From VFBF01 sp964530695 (GTDB lineage Bacteria; Pseudomonadota; Alphaproteobacteria; Caulobacterales; Aquidulcibacteraceae): a stretch of DNA of 36,682 bases. Of the stretch, positions 22,299-30,137 are shown in pieces; within the stretch, counting starts at the first letter, position 1; each line of letters begins with the position of its first letter. The position numbers were made by a program, and so were the translations under genes. The stretch is from contig CAZGYQ010000024.1 in NCBI GenBank assembly GCA_964530695.1, forward strand, positions 1-36,682. Reading direction: 5' to 3'. The notes beneath the pieces were generated by a model. It had not been told where the DNA came from. It ran no database searches and saw only the letters and a program-made list of their open reading frames with translations.

Positions 22299-23153
22299 AT
22301 GCGTCTGGCGGCCGCGTGCTTTGCCCTTTTGCTGTCGATAGCCACGACGGCGTCCGCGCAGGTCGCGGGCTCCCCGAGCGGCATGATCGCGATCAGCCCG
22401 AAGGAGGAACTCGCCCAGCACCAGCGCATGGAGCAGGCCTTCGCGGCGCTGCAGCCGCAGCGGCGCGGAACGGTCGACACATACGTGCTGTCGGTCGGTT
22501 TCTGGGACGAGCACGTCTTCCAGCACGAGGCCGAAGGCGCCGCCGCGGTGCTCGGCCAACGCTTCAACGCCGCGGGCCGCACGCTCATTCTCACCAACGG
22601 CGAGGGGCCGGGCACGCCGCGCACATATCCCGGCGCCCGCCCGTACCAGCTCGCCTCCGCGATCGGTCGGCTCGGCGAGGTGATGGACAGGAATGAGGAC
22701 GTCCTCGTCCTCTTCATGACCTCGCACGGCAACCCGGACGGCTCCATGGCTATCCAGGAGCAGATGCGCACGCGGTTTGCGCTGCGGCCGCAATTCCTGC
22801 GCGAGGCGCTCGACGAGGCCGGCATCAAGAACCGTCTGGTGATCGTCTCGTCGTGCTTCTCGGGCGCGTTCATTCCCGCGCTCGCAAACGAGAACACCAT
22901 CGTTCTCACCGCCGCCGCGTATGACCGCACGAGCTTCGGCTGCCAGCCGGAACGCGACTGGACGTATTTCGGCGAGGCCTTCATCAACCAGTCCATGCGC
23001 CAGAACCGGCCGCTGCTGGATGCATTCGGCACCGCCAAGATGCTGATCGAGTCCTGGGAAGCGCGCGACAACGTGCGCCCCTCGCTGCCGAACTCGTCCG
23101 TCGGTGCACAGACGCAGGTGATCCAGAGCGCGATGACGGGGCGGGCGCGGTAG
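22299..23153 (+). CDS. Secreted C13-family (legumain-like) cysteine peptidase
   Basis: 284 residues from ATG 22299; GGAGG precedes it, and the first 20 residues form a signal peptide (LAAACFALLLSIATTASA). A caspase-like fold with the clan CD dyad is visible: His143 in MTSHGNPDGS and Cys186 in IVSSCFSGAFI. The later TAAAYDRTSFGCQPERDWTYFGEAF resembles the S1-side loop of the family. Bacterial C13 proteins are mostly uncharacterised; legumains cut after asparagine, while GPI transamidases act on C-terminal signals. The substrate here is unknown. An envelope or secreted location follows from the signal peptide. Confidence 0.85.
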   Translation: MRLAAACFALLLSIATTASAQVAGSPSGMIAISPKEELAQHQRMEQAFAALQPQRRGTVDTYVLSVGFWDEHVFQHEAEGAAAVLGQRFNAAGRTLILTNGEGPGTPRTYPGARPYQLASAIGRLGEVMDRNEDVLVLFMTSHGNPDGSMAIQEQMRTRFALRPQFLREALDEAGIKNRLVIVSSCFSGAFIPALANENTIVLTAAAYDRTSFGCQPERDWTYFGEAFINQSMRQNRPLLDAFGTAKMLIESWEARDNVRPSLPNSSVGAQTQVIQSAMTGRAR

Positions 23154-23170
23154 CTTCGCTTTAGGCGCGC

Positions 23171-23271
23171 AGGACCGCGCGTCTTCAGACGCGCATGGGA
23201 AGGCGGCGCCAGACTCCGGGGATCTCGCGTTGCGTGAAATAGCCGATGCGCGTCTGAAGACGCGCGGTCCC
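23171..23271. repeat. Bipartite REP-like palindromic element, copy 2
   Basis: The same 22-bp arms as in copy 1 (23173-23194 and 23248-23269) are exact inverted repeats. The centre shares GCGCCAGACTCCG and TCTCGCG with copy 1 read in the opposite direction. It fills the gap between the C13 peptidase and the DUF983 gene. Confidence 0.85.
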
Positions 23272-23287
23272 TTCTAGAGTGCTTGCC

Positions 23288-23578
23288 ATGACGTCGCCGC
23301 CCTTCACGCCGAAATTCAGACCGCCGCGCGATCTCGCCCGTGCGGTGGCGCGGGGATTTCGCGGCCGGTGTCCGCGCTGCGGCCAGGGCAGGCTCCTTGC
23401 GGGTTACATCTCGCCGGTTTCCGAGTGCGCCATCTGCGGCGAACACCTGCAGCCCTGTCAGACCGCCGATTTCGCGCCTTATCTCGTCGTGTTCGCCATC
23501 GCGCTGACATTGCCGCCGCGCGCGAAGGGCGCCGCCATCGCGCTGCTCTGGACGCTCGACATCCGCGCGTACCAGTAG
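23288..23578 (+). CDS. DUF983-family zinc-ribbon membrane protein, shortened
   Basis: 96 residues from ATG 23288. The zinc-ribbon pair is intact: CPRCGQGRLLAGYI (Cys28, Cys31) and CAICGEHL (Cys47, Cys50), followed by the TADFAPYLVVFAIAL membrane stretch. Usual DUF983 proteins continue for about 40 more residues with a second membrane segment before the LPPRAKGAAIALLWTLDI end; here the two are joined directly. This looks like an in-frame internal deletion that removed one transmembrane helix. The function of the family is unknown. Confidence 0.75.
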   Translation: MTSPPFTPKFRPPRDLARAVARGFRGRCPRCGQGRLLAGYISPVSECAICGEHLQPCQTADFAPYLVVFAIALTLPPRAKGAAIALLWTLDIRAYQ

Positions 23579-23652
23579 CGATCCGATTGAGCCGCGTGCG
23601 CGATCTGCGTATGGAGGCGGGCGCCGCAGTCGGCCAGCATCGAGGATCCGCC

Positions 23653-24330
23653 GTGCAATACGATGACGTCGTCATGGGCCGCCGCAGCATTCGCGGCTTC
23701 CGGCCCGACCCCGTGCCGAAGGCCGTGCTGAAGGAAATCATCGAACTCGCCATGCGCGCGCCGTCGTCGCTGAACACGCAGCCTTGGAACTTCTACGTGG
23801 TCGCGGGCGCGCCGCTCGACCGCATCCGCGCCGGCAACACCGAACGCAATCTCGCCGGCGTGCCGGACTCGCGGGAATTCCGCGGCCACGGCGCCTATGA
23901 AGGTGTGCACCGCGAGCGACAGATCGAGATCGCCAAACAGCTGTTTTCGGCGATGGGCATTGCGCGCGCGGACAAGGCCGCGCGCACCGATTGGGTCTTG
24001 CGCGGCTTCCGCCAGTTCGACGCGCCCGTTTCAGTCGTCGTGACCTACGACCGCGCGATCCAGGGCGGCGACATCGCGCCGTTCGATTGCGGCGCGGTAT
24101 CCAATGCGCTCGTCAACGCCGCATGGTCGCGCGGTCTCGGCTGCGTGATCAACTCGCAGGGCATCATGCAGTCGCCCGTCGTGCGCGAGCACGCGGGCAT
24201 TCCTGACGACCAGGTCATCATGATCTGCATCGCCATGGGATATCCTGACGATGCGTTTCCCGCGAACGCGGTGGTGTCTCGGCGCAAGGCCGTGGACGAG
24301 GCCGCGGTGTTCGTGGGCTTCGGCGACTAG
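23653..24330 (+). CDS. Nitroreductase-family flavoprotein
   Basis: 225 residues from GTG 23653, where GAGGA lies six bases upstream; ATG 23611 is in frame but lacks a site. The fold is recognisable: MGRRSIRGFRPDPVPKAVLKEIIELAMRAPSSLNTQPWNFYVV (FMN-binding Arg and Ser-x-x-Asn), then GAVSNALVNAAWSRGLGCVINSQ and IAMGYPDDAFPANAVVS. Such enzymes reduce nitro compounds, quinones or enones with NAD(P)H and FMN. Its stop codon shares the CTAG at 24327-24330 with the stop of the convergent hydrolase. Confidence 0.88.
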   Translation: MQYDDVVMGRRSIRGFRPDPVPKAVLKEIIELAMRAPSSLNTQPWNFYVVAGAPLDRIRAGNTERNLAGVPDSREFRGHGAYEGVHRERQIEIAKQLFSAMGIARADKAARTDWVLRGFRQFDAPVSVVVTYDRAIQGGDIAPFDCGAVSNALVNAAWSRGLGCVINSQGIMQSPVVREHAGIPDDQVIMICIAMGYPDDAFPANAVVSRRKAVDEAAVFVGFGD

Positions 24331-25208
24331 CGTAGCGCCGAAAGCCAGTTCACGATCGCAGCCTGCAGCGCGATGCGCTTGTCGGACCAGGAATGGTCGG
24401 TGGTCTCAAAGCGGGTATCGAGGCGTGTGGCGCCGGCATCGCGCAGGGCTGCGACGAAATTCTCCGAGTCCGCCTTCACGAAGTCCTCGCTGTAGAGAAC
24501 AAGCAGCCGGCGATCCTTCAGCGCGGGCGCAAGCGCAGGCAGGGACCACTCCGCATGCGGGCCCATCAGCTCGTCGGCCATCGTCTCGCCGGTGGCGCCG
24601 TTCAGCGTCTCGCGGCTGTCGTTCATGAAGGCGACGAGTTCCGCGCGGCGTTCCGGCGGCGCGTGGCTCGCGCGACCGAGATCTCCGGCGGAAATCATCA
24701 CGCCGCCGAGCAGGGCAGGATCGCTGGCGAGCGTGTGCGCCGTCACCCATCCGCCCATCGAGTGTCCGCCGACGGCGATCCGCGCGGGATCGATCGACAG
24801 TCTCGCAGCGACGTCCGGCCGGCGCAGATAGGCAAGCGTAGCGCGCGCGTCCTCCAGCGTATTGGCGAAGCGGAATGCGCCGGGCGAGCCCCACGAACCG
24901 CGATAGTTGATGGTCACCACCGTCCAGCCCGCGCGCCGCACCGATTGCGCGAGATCGAGATTCTTCTCGTTGCCGGGAAGCCCGTGGAACAGCACGAACG
25001 CCGGATGCGGCTCTGCGCCCGCAGCGACGAGCGCAAGACCGTTGATCTCGAGCCCCGCGGTGGGAATGTGCACGACTTCCTGTCGCGCCGGGTGCGCACG
25101 GTCGGGCGCCGTATCGGCGATCACCGCGCGGGGGATGCGCTCGGCGTGCGCGGGCGCGGCGGGTGTGAACGTCACAGCGCAGAGCGCGAGGGCAAGGGCG
25201 CGGATCAT
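24327..25208 (-). CDS. Secreted alpha/beta hydrolase
   Basis: 293 residues with a signal peptide (about 1-22, ending PAAPAHA). The hydrolase fold has the oxyanion strand FVLFHGLPGNEKNL, nucleophile Ser150 in GGHSMGGW, and a C-terminal TDHSWSDKR histidine. The acid is probably the aspartate in SEDFVKAD. The dienelactone-hydrolase/prolyl-oligopeptidase-like family covers esterases and peptidases; the substrate is unknown. Its start is one base from the stop of the upstream Lrp gene (25210), so the two form a likely operon under that regulator. Confidence 0.85.
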   Translation of the reverse strand: MIRALALALCAVTFTPAAPAHAERIPRAVIADTAPDRAHPARQEVVHIPTAGLEINGLALVAAGAEPHPAFVLFHGLPGNEKNLDLAQSVRRAGWTVVTINYRGSWGSPGAFRFANTLEDARATLAYLRRPDVAARLSIDPARIAVGGHSMGGWVTAHTLASDPALLGGVMISAGDLGRASHAPPERRAELVAFMNDSRETLNGATGETMADELMGPHAEWSLPALAPALKDRRLLVLYSEDFVKADSENFVAALRDAGATRLDTRFETTDHSWSDKRIALQAAIVNWLSALR

Positions 25209-25209
25209 G

Positions 25210-25704
25210 TCAGCGCGACTGCACGTATTTCGACACGATCCCCAGCGGCGCCGCGGTCGTGCGTTTCGCCACGCGGATGACGATGCGCGACTGCACGTCG
25301 GACACGAGGCCGAGGGAGAGGATGCGGTCGCGCAGGAAATCGTCGTAGGCGTGCATGTCGGTGGTGACGATGCGCAGCATGTAGTCGACCGCGCCGGTGA
25401 CGGTGGCGCAGTCCACCACCTCGGGCCACTTCAACACCGCCGCCTCGAATTTCTCGAGATTGTCCCGCGTCGGCAGCTGCAGCTTGACGCTGGCGATCAC
25501 CTCGAAGTTGAGGCCGAGCTTCTCGCGGTCCAGGAGGGTGACCTGTCCGGTGATGACGCCCGCCTTCTTCAGCCGCTCTATCCGCCGCCAGCAGGGGGAG
25601 GAGGACAGGCCCACCTTGTCGGCGATGTCGGCGATGGACAGGCTCGCGTCCTGCTGGAGGAGGTCCAGGATGCGGGTGTCGATGGAGTCGAGTTCCTCGG
25701 ACAA
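25210..25704 (-). CDS. Lrp/AsnC-family transcriptional regulator
   Basis: 164 residues from TTG 25704, with GGAGG five bases upstream; the longer frame to 25773 lacks such a site. N-terminal AsnC winged helix: LDSIDTRILDLLQQDASLSIADIADKVGLSSSPCWRRIERLKKAG. The RAM ligand domain follows, with VDCATVTGAVDYMLRIVT. The VGLSSSPCWRR recognition helix matches the Lrp subgroup. Such proteins sense amino acids. The immediate downstream gene is the secreted hydrolase, one base away. The 217 bp to the tRNA presumably hold its promoter; I see no clear operator there. Confidence 0.93.
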   Translation of the reverse strand: MSEELDSIDTRILDLLQQDASLSIADIADKVGLSSSPCWRRIERLKKAGVITGQVTLLDREKLGLNFEVIASVKLQLPTRDNLEKFEAAVLKWPEVVDCATVTGAVDYMLRIVTTDMHAYDDFLRDRILSLGLVSDVQSRIVIRVAKRTTAAPLGIVSKYVQSR

Positions 25705-25921
25705 GGTTTCCTCCCGTTGGGGGTATTGGCTGCTTTTGGGGGTTACTTTTGCGCGTCTTGTGCAATTCAGCAAACAAAATCACGCCAGATGCGCAATACC
25801 TGTGCGCGGGGTCTGTCGAGGACCGTTTCCGGACTGCGGCTGGCGGCGTGACGCTTGCGCGACCGGGCGCGCCGCTCTATCTGTCCCGCCCTCGCGCGCG
25901 CCGCACCGGCCGGCGCGGGAC

Positions 25922-25998
25922 GGTGGCGTAGCTCAGTTGGTTAGAGCGTGGGATTCATAACCCCAAGGTCGGTGGTTCAATTCCACCCGCCACCACCA
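25922..25998 (+). tRNA. tRNA with CAT anticodon (Met, or Ile2)
   Basis: 77 bases including encoded CCA. Acceptor GGTGGCG pairs with CGCCACC (25988-25994), discriminator A. The D-arm is GCTCAGTTGGTTAGAGC, and the anticodon loop TTCATAA gives CAT. The T-arm GGTGGTTCAATTCCACC is intact. It lacks the mismatched first pair of initiator tRNA. Elongator Met is most likely; tRNA-Ile(CAT) with lysidine is the alternative and cannot be excluded by eye. Confidence 0.92.
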
Positions 25999-26457
25999 TG
26001 GCCCCCAAGTGCTTTCGCAAGGCGTCGCTGTTGAGCGCGTATCGTTTGACGCGCCCGGCGCGCGAATCAGCGGCTGCTTGTGCTTTCCGCAAGCGTGCGG
26101 TCGGCGCCGGCGCGTGGTGCGGCGCTCTCGCGGTGTCATCCTTCGCGATCGAAGAATAGCCGACTCAAGGACCAACCGCGCCGCAGTGTGGCGGACGCGA
26201 TGGCGACGGTGCGGATTCGCCGGATTGACGTAATAGACGCCTTGAAACGAAGGCGCCGTTGGCGCGTGCGGACCTATTGGGGCCGCAACATTGAGACGCG
26301 CGATCTGCTCGCGCGTCACCCGGCGGAAGGCTTGCAGCGTGTCCGCTGTGTCACGTCATCAAACTTTGGCTGTTCGGTGACGCAAGCGTCACGCAGCGCC
26401 GATACCCGGGCCGCCGACGAACGCGCGACTTCTTGCGCTTCAGCGAAGGGAAACCAT
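25999..26457. other. Non-coding gap upstream of TonB receptor
   Basis: A gap of 459 bp. In-frame upstream extension of the receptor is open here but lacks a signal peptide and family similarity. I see a palindromic site (separate entry) and a ribosome site GAAGGGA next to ATG 26458; otherwise nothing supportable. Confidence 0.6.
26377..26392. promoter_or_regulatory. Palindromic operator candidate upstream of TonB receptor
   Basis: GTGACGC-AA-GCGTCAC is a perfect 7-2-7 palindrome, 65 bp before the receptor start. A related half (GTGTCACGTCATC) lies about 20 bp upstream. The regulator is unknown. Confidence 0.4.
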
Positions 26458-28794
26458 ATGAAACTCCGCCTTTTGACGGGCGCGCTTGCGCTCGCGACGA
26501 TGCAGCTCGGCAATGCGCACGCGCAGACCCTGGCGCCTGTCGCCACAGACTCGGCCGCATCGACCGCGGAGGAAATCGTCGTTCTTGGCCAGGGCGTGCG
26601 CCAGACCCAGACCCTGACCGGCGAAGAGCTTCTTCGTGACGCGCCGGGCACCAGCCCGCTCAAGCTCGTCGAGCGCCTGCCGGGCGTGAGCTACACCGCC
26701 GCCGACGCGTTTGGCGCCTATGAATGGGCGGTGCGCATCAACATCCGCGGCTTCCAGCAACAACAGCTCGGCTTCACCGTCGACGGCATTCCGCTGGGCG
26801 ACATGTCCTACGGCAACTTCAACGGCCTGCACATCTCGCGCGCGGCGATTTCGGAGAACATCCAGGACGTGCAGCTCAGCCAGGGCGCGGGCGTTCTCGG
26901 CACGCACTCGACGTCTAACCTCGGCGGCACGCTGCAGTTCACGACCCGTCGCGCGAGCGAAGAGCGTGGCGGCGTGCTTGCGTTCTCCGGCGGAAGCGAT
27001 TCCCTGTTCCGCGGCTATGGTCGCCTTGAAACCGGCGCGATCGACGCCCTCGGCGGCGCGCGCGGCTACGTCTCGTACGTTCACAACGAGCAGGACAAGT
27101 GGAAGAACGGCGGCCAGCAGATCGTTGACCAGTGGAACACCGGCTTCACCGTGCCGCTGCCGCTCGGCGAGATCGAAGGATATTACAACCACTCCGAACG
27201 TCGCGAAGCCGACTATCAGGATCTCTCGCTGGAGATGATCCAGCGTCTCGGCCCCGGCTGGGACAATACCGCGCCGAACTGGGCGCTCGCCAACCTTATC
27301 GCCGACGTCGCCAACAACCGCGGCGACACGGGCCTCGCCCCGACAAACCCGGCGGCCGGAACCGTCTATCCCGCGCCGATCGCGACAGTCGATGACGCCT
27401 ACTACGACGCCTCCGGTCTCCGCGACGACGACCTCGCGCGCCTGACCTACAAGGCCGACATCGGCGAGAACGTGGCGTTCTCGGCGAGCATGTACCACCA
27501 CGAGCAGGAGGGACAGGGGACCTGGTTCACACCCTACGCGAACCCGTTCTCGTTCGGCCTGGGCACCGTCGGCGTCACCTCGCCGGTCTCGGTCCGCACG
27601 ACCGAATACGACATGGTGCGGCTCGGCGGCTTCGCCGACCTCAGCGTCACCATCGGCGCCCACACCGTGCAGGGCGGCTTCTGGCTGGAGCACAACAGCT
27701 TCGACCAGGCGCGCCGCTTCTACGCCAACACGCGCGCCGCACCTCGCGACGTGATGAACTTCATGCGCAACCCCTTCGCGACGCAGTGGGCGTTCGACTA
27801 CGAGATCGACACGCAGGTCTTCTACGTTCAGGACACCTGGGACGTCACTGACGCACTCACAGTCCAGGGCGGCTTCAAGTCCTTGAAAGTCGAAAACAGC
27901 GTCGTCACGGTCGCCAATGGTTTCGCTGGATTTACCCCCGGTTCCGACGCGGACCTGCGCGGCACGATCACGGCGGAGGACAATTTCCTCCCGCAGGTCG
28001 GCTTCACCTACCAGCTGAACGAGGCCGCCCAGCTCTTCGGTGGTTACACCGAGAACATGCGGGCGTTCGATCTCGCGGCGTTCAACAACCGCAGCCAGAT
28101 CTCGTTCGACGCGGTGAAGCGTCTCACTGACCCGGAAACCTCGAAGACGATCGAGGGCGGCGCCCGCCTGCGCGGTGACCGCTTCCAGGCTGTCGGCGCG
28201 GTCTACTTCGTGAAGTTCGACAATCGCCTGCTCGGTATCCGTCAGGGCGCAGGCATCATCGGCAACCCCTCCGTCATCTCCAACGTCGGCGGCGTGGAGA
28301 CCAAGGGCATCGAGCTTGCGGTGACCTATGACGTCACCGACAACTGGACCGCGTTTGCGTCGTACGCCTACAACGACAGCACCTACGAGGATAACGTCGT
28401 CGATGCGACCGGCGCGATCCTGCAACGCACCGCCGGCGCCACGGTCGTCAACACGCCCGAGCACCTCTTCAAGACCGACCTCAGCTACGACAACGGTTCG
28501 CTTTTCGGCAACATTTCCGCCAGCTACACCGGCGAACGTCAGCAGGACTACACCAACGCAACCGGCCAGGTCGACGGCTTCACCGTCGTCGACATGTCCG
28601 CCGGCTACCGCTTCGAGGGCGAAGGCCCGATCGGCGGACTGGAGCTGCGCCTGAACGTGACGAACCTTCTCGACGAGGACTACGTGTCCACGATCGGGAC
28701 GAACGGCTTCACCAGCGGCAACGCCTTCTTCAACCAGTCGTTGATGGTCGGCGCGCCGCGGCAAGTCTTCGTGACGGTCCGCAAGACCTTCTGA
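26458..28794 (+). CDS. TonB-dependent outer-membrane receptor
   Basis: 778 residues from ATG 26458. Signal peptide of about 22 residues (ends GNAHA). The N-terminal plug includes VVLGQGVRQTQTLTGEELL, LPGVSYTAADAFGAYEWAVRINIRGF, FTVDGIPLGDMSYGNFNGLHI and GGTLQFTTRRAS. The barrel continues to the C-terminal RQVFVTVRKTF with aromatic end. No N-terminal transducer (FecA-type) extension is present. It imports large substrates such as siderophores, cofactors or oligomers using proton-motive force via TonB. The substrate is unknown; the downstream secreted phosphatase-like enzyme hints at organic phosphates, but this is only inference. Confidence 0.92.
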   Translation: MKLRLLTGALALATMQLGNAHAQTLAPVATDSAASTAEEIVVLGQGVRQTQTLTGEELLRDAPGTSPLKLVERLPGVSYTAADAFGAYEWAVRINIRGFQQQQLGFTVDGIPLGDMSYGNFNGLHISRAAISENIQDVQLSQGAGVLGTHSTSNLGGTLQFTTRRASEERGGVLAFSGGSDSLFRGYGRLETGAIDALGGARGYVSYVHNEQDKWKNGGQQIVDQWNTGFTVPLPLGEIEGYYNHSERREADYQDLSLEMIQRLGPGWDNTAPNWALANLIADVANNRGDTGLAPTNPAAGTVYPAPIATVDDAYYDASGLRDDDLARLTYKADIGENVAFSASMYHHEQEGQGTWFTPYANPFSFGLGTVGVTSPVSVRTTEYDMVRLGGFADLSVTIGAHTVQGGFWLEHNSFDQARRFYANTRAAPRDVMNFMRNPFATQWAFDYEIDTQVFYVQDTWDVTDALTVQGGFKSLKVENSVVTVANGFAGFTPGSDADLRGTITAEDNFLPQVGFTYQLNEAAQLFGGYTENMRAFDLAAFNNRSQISFDAVKRLTDPETSKTIEGGARLRGDRFQAVGAVYFVKFDNRLLGIRQGAGIIGNPSVISNVGGVETKGIELAVTYDVTDNWTAFASYAYNDSTYEDNVVDATGAILQRTAGATVVNTPEHLFKTDLSYDNGSLFGNISASYTGERQQDYTNATGQVDGFTVVDMSAGYRFEGEGPIGGLELRLNVTNLLDEDYVSTIGTNGFTSGNAFFNQSLMVGAPRQVFVTVRKTF

Positions 28795-28816
28795 TCGTTC
28801 CATACGCCTGCAATAA

Positions 28817-28851
28817 CGGGGTCGGGCCACGCGCCCGGCCCCGCTTTTTTT
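28817..28851 (+). terminator. Rho-independent terminator after TonB receptor
   Basis: An 11-bp stem CGGGGTCGGGC with GCCCGGCCCCG (one G-U pair), 5-base loop, then C and seven Ts. It begins 22 bases after the receptor stop, so the phosphatase gene probably depends on readthrough or its own promoter. Confidence 0.9.
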
Positions 28852-28882
28852 CACCCCACCAGTGTTCCGGGAACGTCTCCAC

Positions 28883-30028
28883 ATGATCCGCACGATTGTC
28901 ATCGCCGCGCTCGCGGTTCTCGCCTTCGCCGCGCCGTCCCACGCACAGCCGGCGCCGCGCGATCAGCGCGTGATTCTCGTGATGCTGGACGGCCTGCGCT
29001 GGCAGGAGGTTTTCCGCGGCGCCGACACCGAGCTCTCGTCGAGTGCGGAGTACATGCGCTCGTCCTTCGCGAAGGACGTGCGCGCCGCCTACGTTGACGC
29101 GCCAGATCGCCGGGCGGCCTTGATGCCGTTCCTGACCAGCATGGTGGCGAAGGAGGGCGCCCTGATCGGAAATCGCGATGCGGGGTCGTGCGCCCACGTC
29201 ACCAATGATCGCTGGTTTTCCTATCCGGGCTACAACGAGACATTGACGGGCAAACCCGACGCACGGGTCAACTCCAACGACTTCGGCCCGAACCCGAACA
29301 CGACATTCCTTGAATGGCTCAATCGCCAGCCGGGCTACGCTTCGAAAGTCGCGGCGGCGACGTCGTGGGATGCGTTCACGCGCATCATCAACGCCGAACG
29401 CAGCGGCGTGCTGGTGAACGCTGGCCTCACGCCGTTGCCTGGACGCGGTGGCGACGTGGCCGCCTACAATCGTCTGCTCGCCGATACGCCCGTGCCGTGG
29501 AAGAGCGTGCGGCTCGACGGCTTCACGCACATGGCCGCCATGCACATCCTGCGCACGCAGCGCCCCCGCGCCATGTTCGTCTCCTACGACGAGACGGACG
29601 ATTTCGCGCACGACGGCGACTACGCGCAATATCTCATGGCCGCGCACCGCGCGGACGGTTTCCTGCGCGAGCTGTGGGAGACCGTGCAGGCCGATCGCGC
29701 CTACGCCGGCCGCACGACGATCATCGTGACCGTCGATCACGGGCGCGGCGACCAGCCGGGCGAATCTTGGCGTCACCACTACAGCGGCCCGGCGCTCGCG
29801 GCCGGAACGTCCCCGCTGCGCGAGAAATTCCCGAACGGGATCCCCGGGTCTGACCAGACGTGGATCGGCGCAATCGGCCCGCGCGTGCGCGCTGGTGAAG
29901 CGCTCGTGTCGCCATCGGGAAGCTGCGCGGGGTCCAACCAGGTCGCAGCGACCGCGTTGACGGCGCTTGGGCTCGACTGGCGCCGCTTCGACGCAACCGC
30001 GGGCGCGCCGCTCGACATCTTCAAATAG
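28883..30028 (+). CDS. Secreted alkaline-phosphatase-superfamily phosphoesterase
   Basis: 381 residues from ATG 28883; signal peptide about 1-21 (ends SHA). The binuclear-metal fold is recognisable: VILVMLDGLRWQEVF (metal Asp36), NDRWFSYPGYNETLTGK where the nucleophile region lies, SYDETDDFAHDGDY (metal ligands), VTVDHGRGDQ and the later HHYSG. The nucleophile is not an obvious Thr/Ser within the usual spacing (N118 or T120 are candidates). The substrate class (phosphomonoester, phosphodiester or sulfate) is unresolved. It follows the TonB receptor with a terminator between. Confidence 0.82.
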   Translation: MIRTIVIAALAVLAFAAPSHAQPAPRDQRVILVMLDGLRWQEVFRGADTELSSSAEYMRSSFAKDVRAAYVDAPDRRAALMPFLTSMVAKEGALIGNRDAGSCAHVTNDRWFSYPGYNETLTGKPDARVNSNDFGPNPNTTFLEWLNRQPGYASKVAAATSWDAFTRIINAERSGVLVNAGLTPLPGRGGDVAAYNRLLADTPVPWKSVRLDGFTHMAAMHILRTQRPRAMFVSYDETDDFAHDGDYAQYLMAAHRADGFLRELWETVQADRAYAGRTTIIVTVDHGRGDQPGESWRHHYSGPALAAGTSPLREKFPNGIPGSDQTWIGAIGPRVRAGEALVSPSGSCAGSNQVAATALTALGLDWRRFDATAGAPLDIFK

Positions 30029-30037
30029 CGGACGGGG

Positions 30038-30072
30038 CGTCGCTGCGCCGGCTGGCTGACGGCGCGGCGACG
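30038..30072 (+). terminator. Hairpin after the phosphoesterase gene
   Basis: A 13-bp stem (30038-30050 with 30060-30072, one G-U pair) with a 9-base loop, ten bases after the stop. It lacks a U-tract. Confidence 0.45.
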
Positions 30073-30137
30073 GAGGGGAAGAGGGTCCGGAACGGGCCGC
30101 GGCGACGGGTCTCGAAATCGCCGCCGTTGAAGCGTCC

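Noticed and set aside
20874..22793. 639-residue minus-strand frame across flgI start, fliX and dksA
   Set aside because: Covers three supported genes in other frames or strands; no domain.
25922..25998. tRNA as an integration site for a mobile island
   Set aside because: No direct repeat of the tRNA 3' end and no integrase in the flanks.
26345..26380. Pho box upstream of the TonB receptor
   Set aside because: TGTCAC-like words occur but not as the two 7-bp direct repeats with fixed spacing that the box requires.
26440..28902. 820-residue open frame on the minus strand opposite the TonB receptor
   Set aside because: It is arginine/valine-rich with no domain and mirrors the codon bias of the real gene; GC-rich third positions keep antisense frames open.
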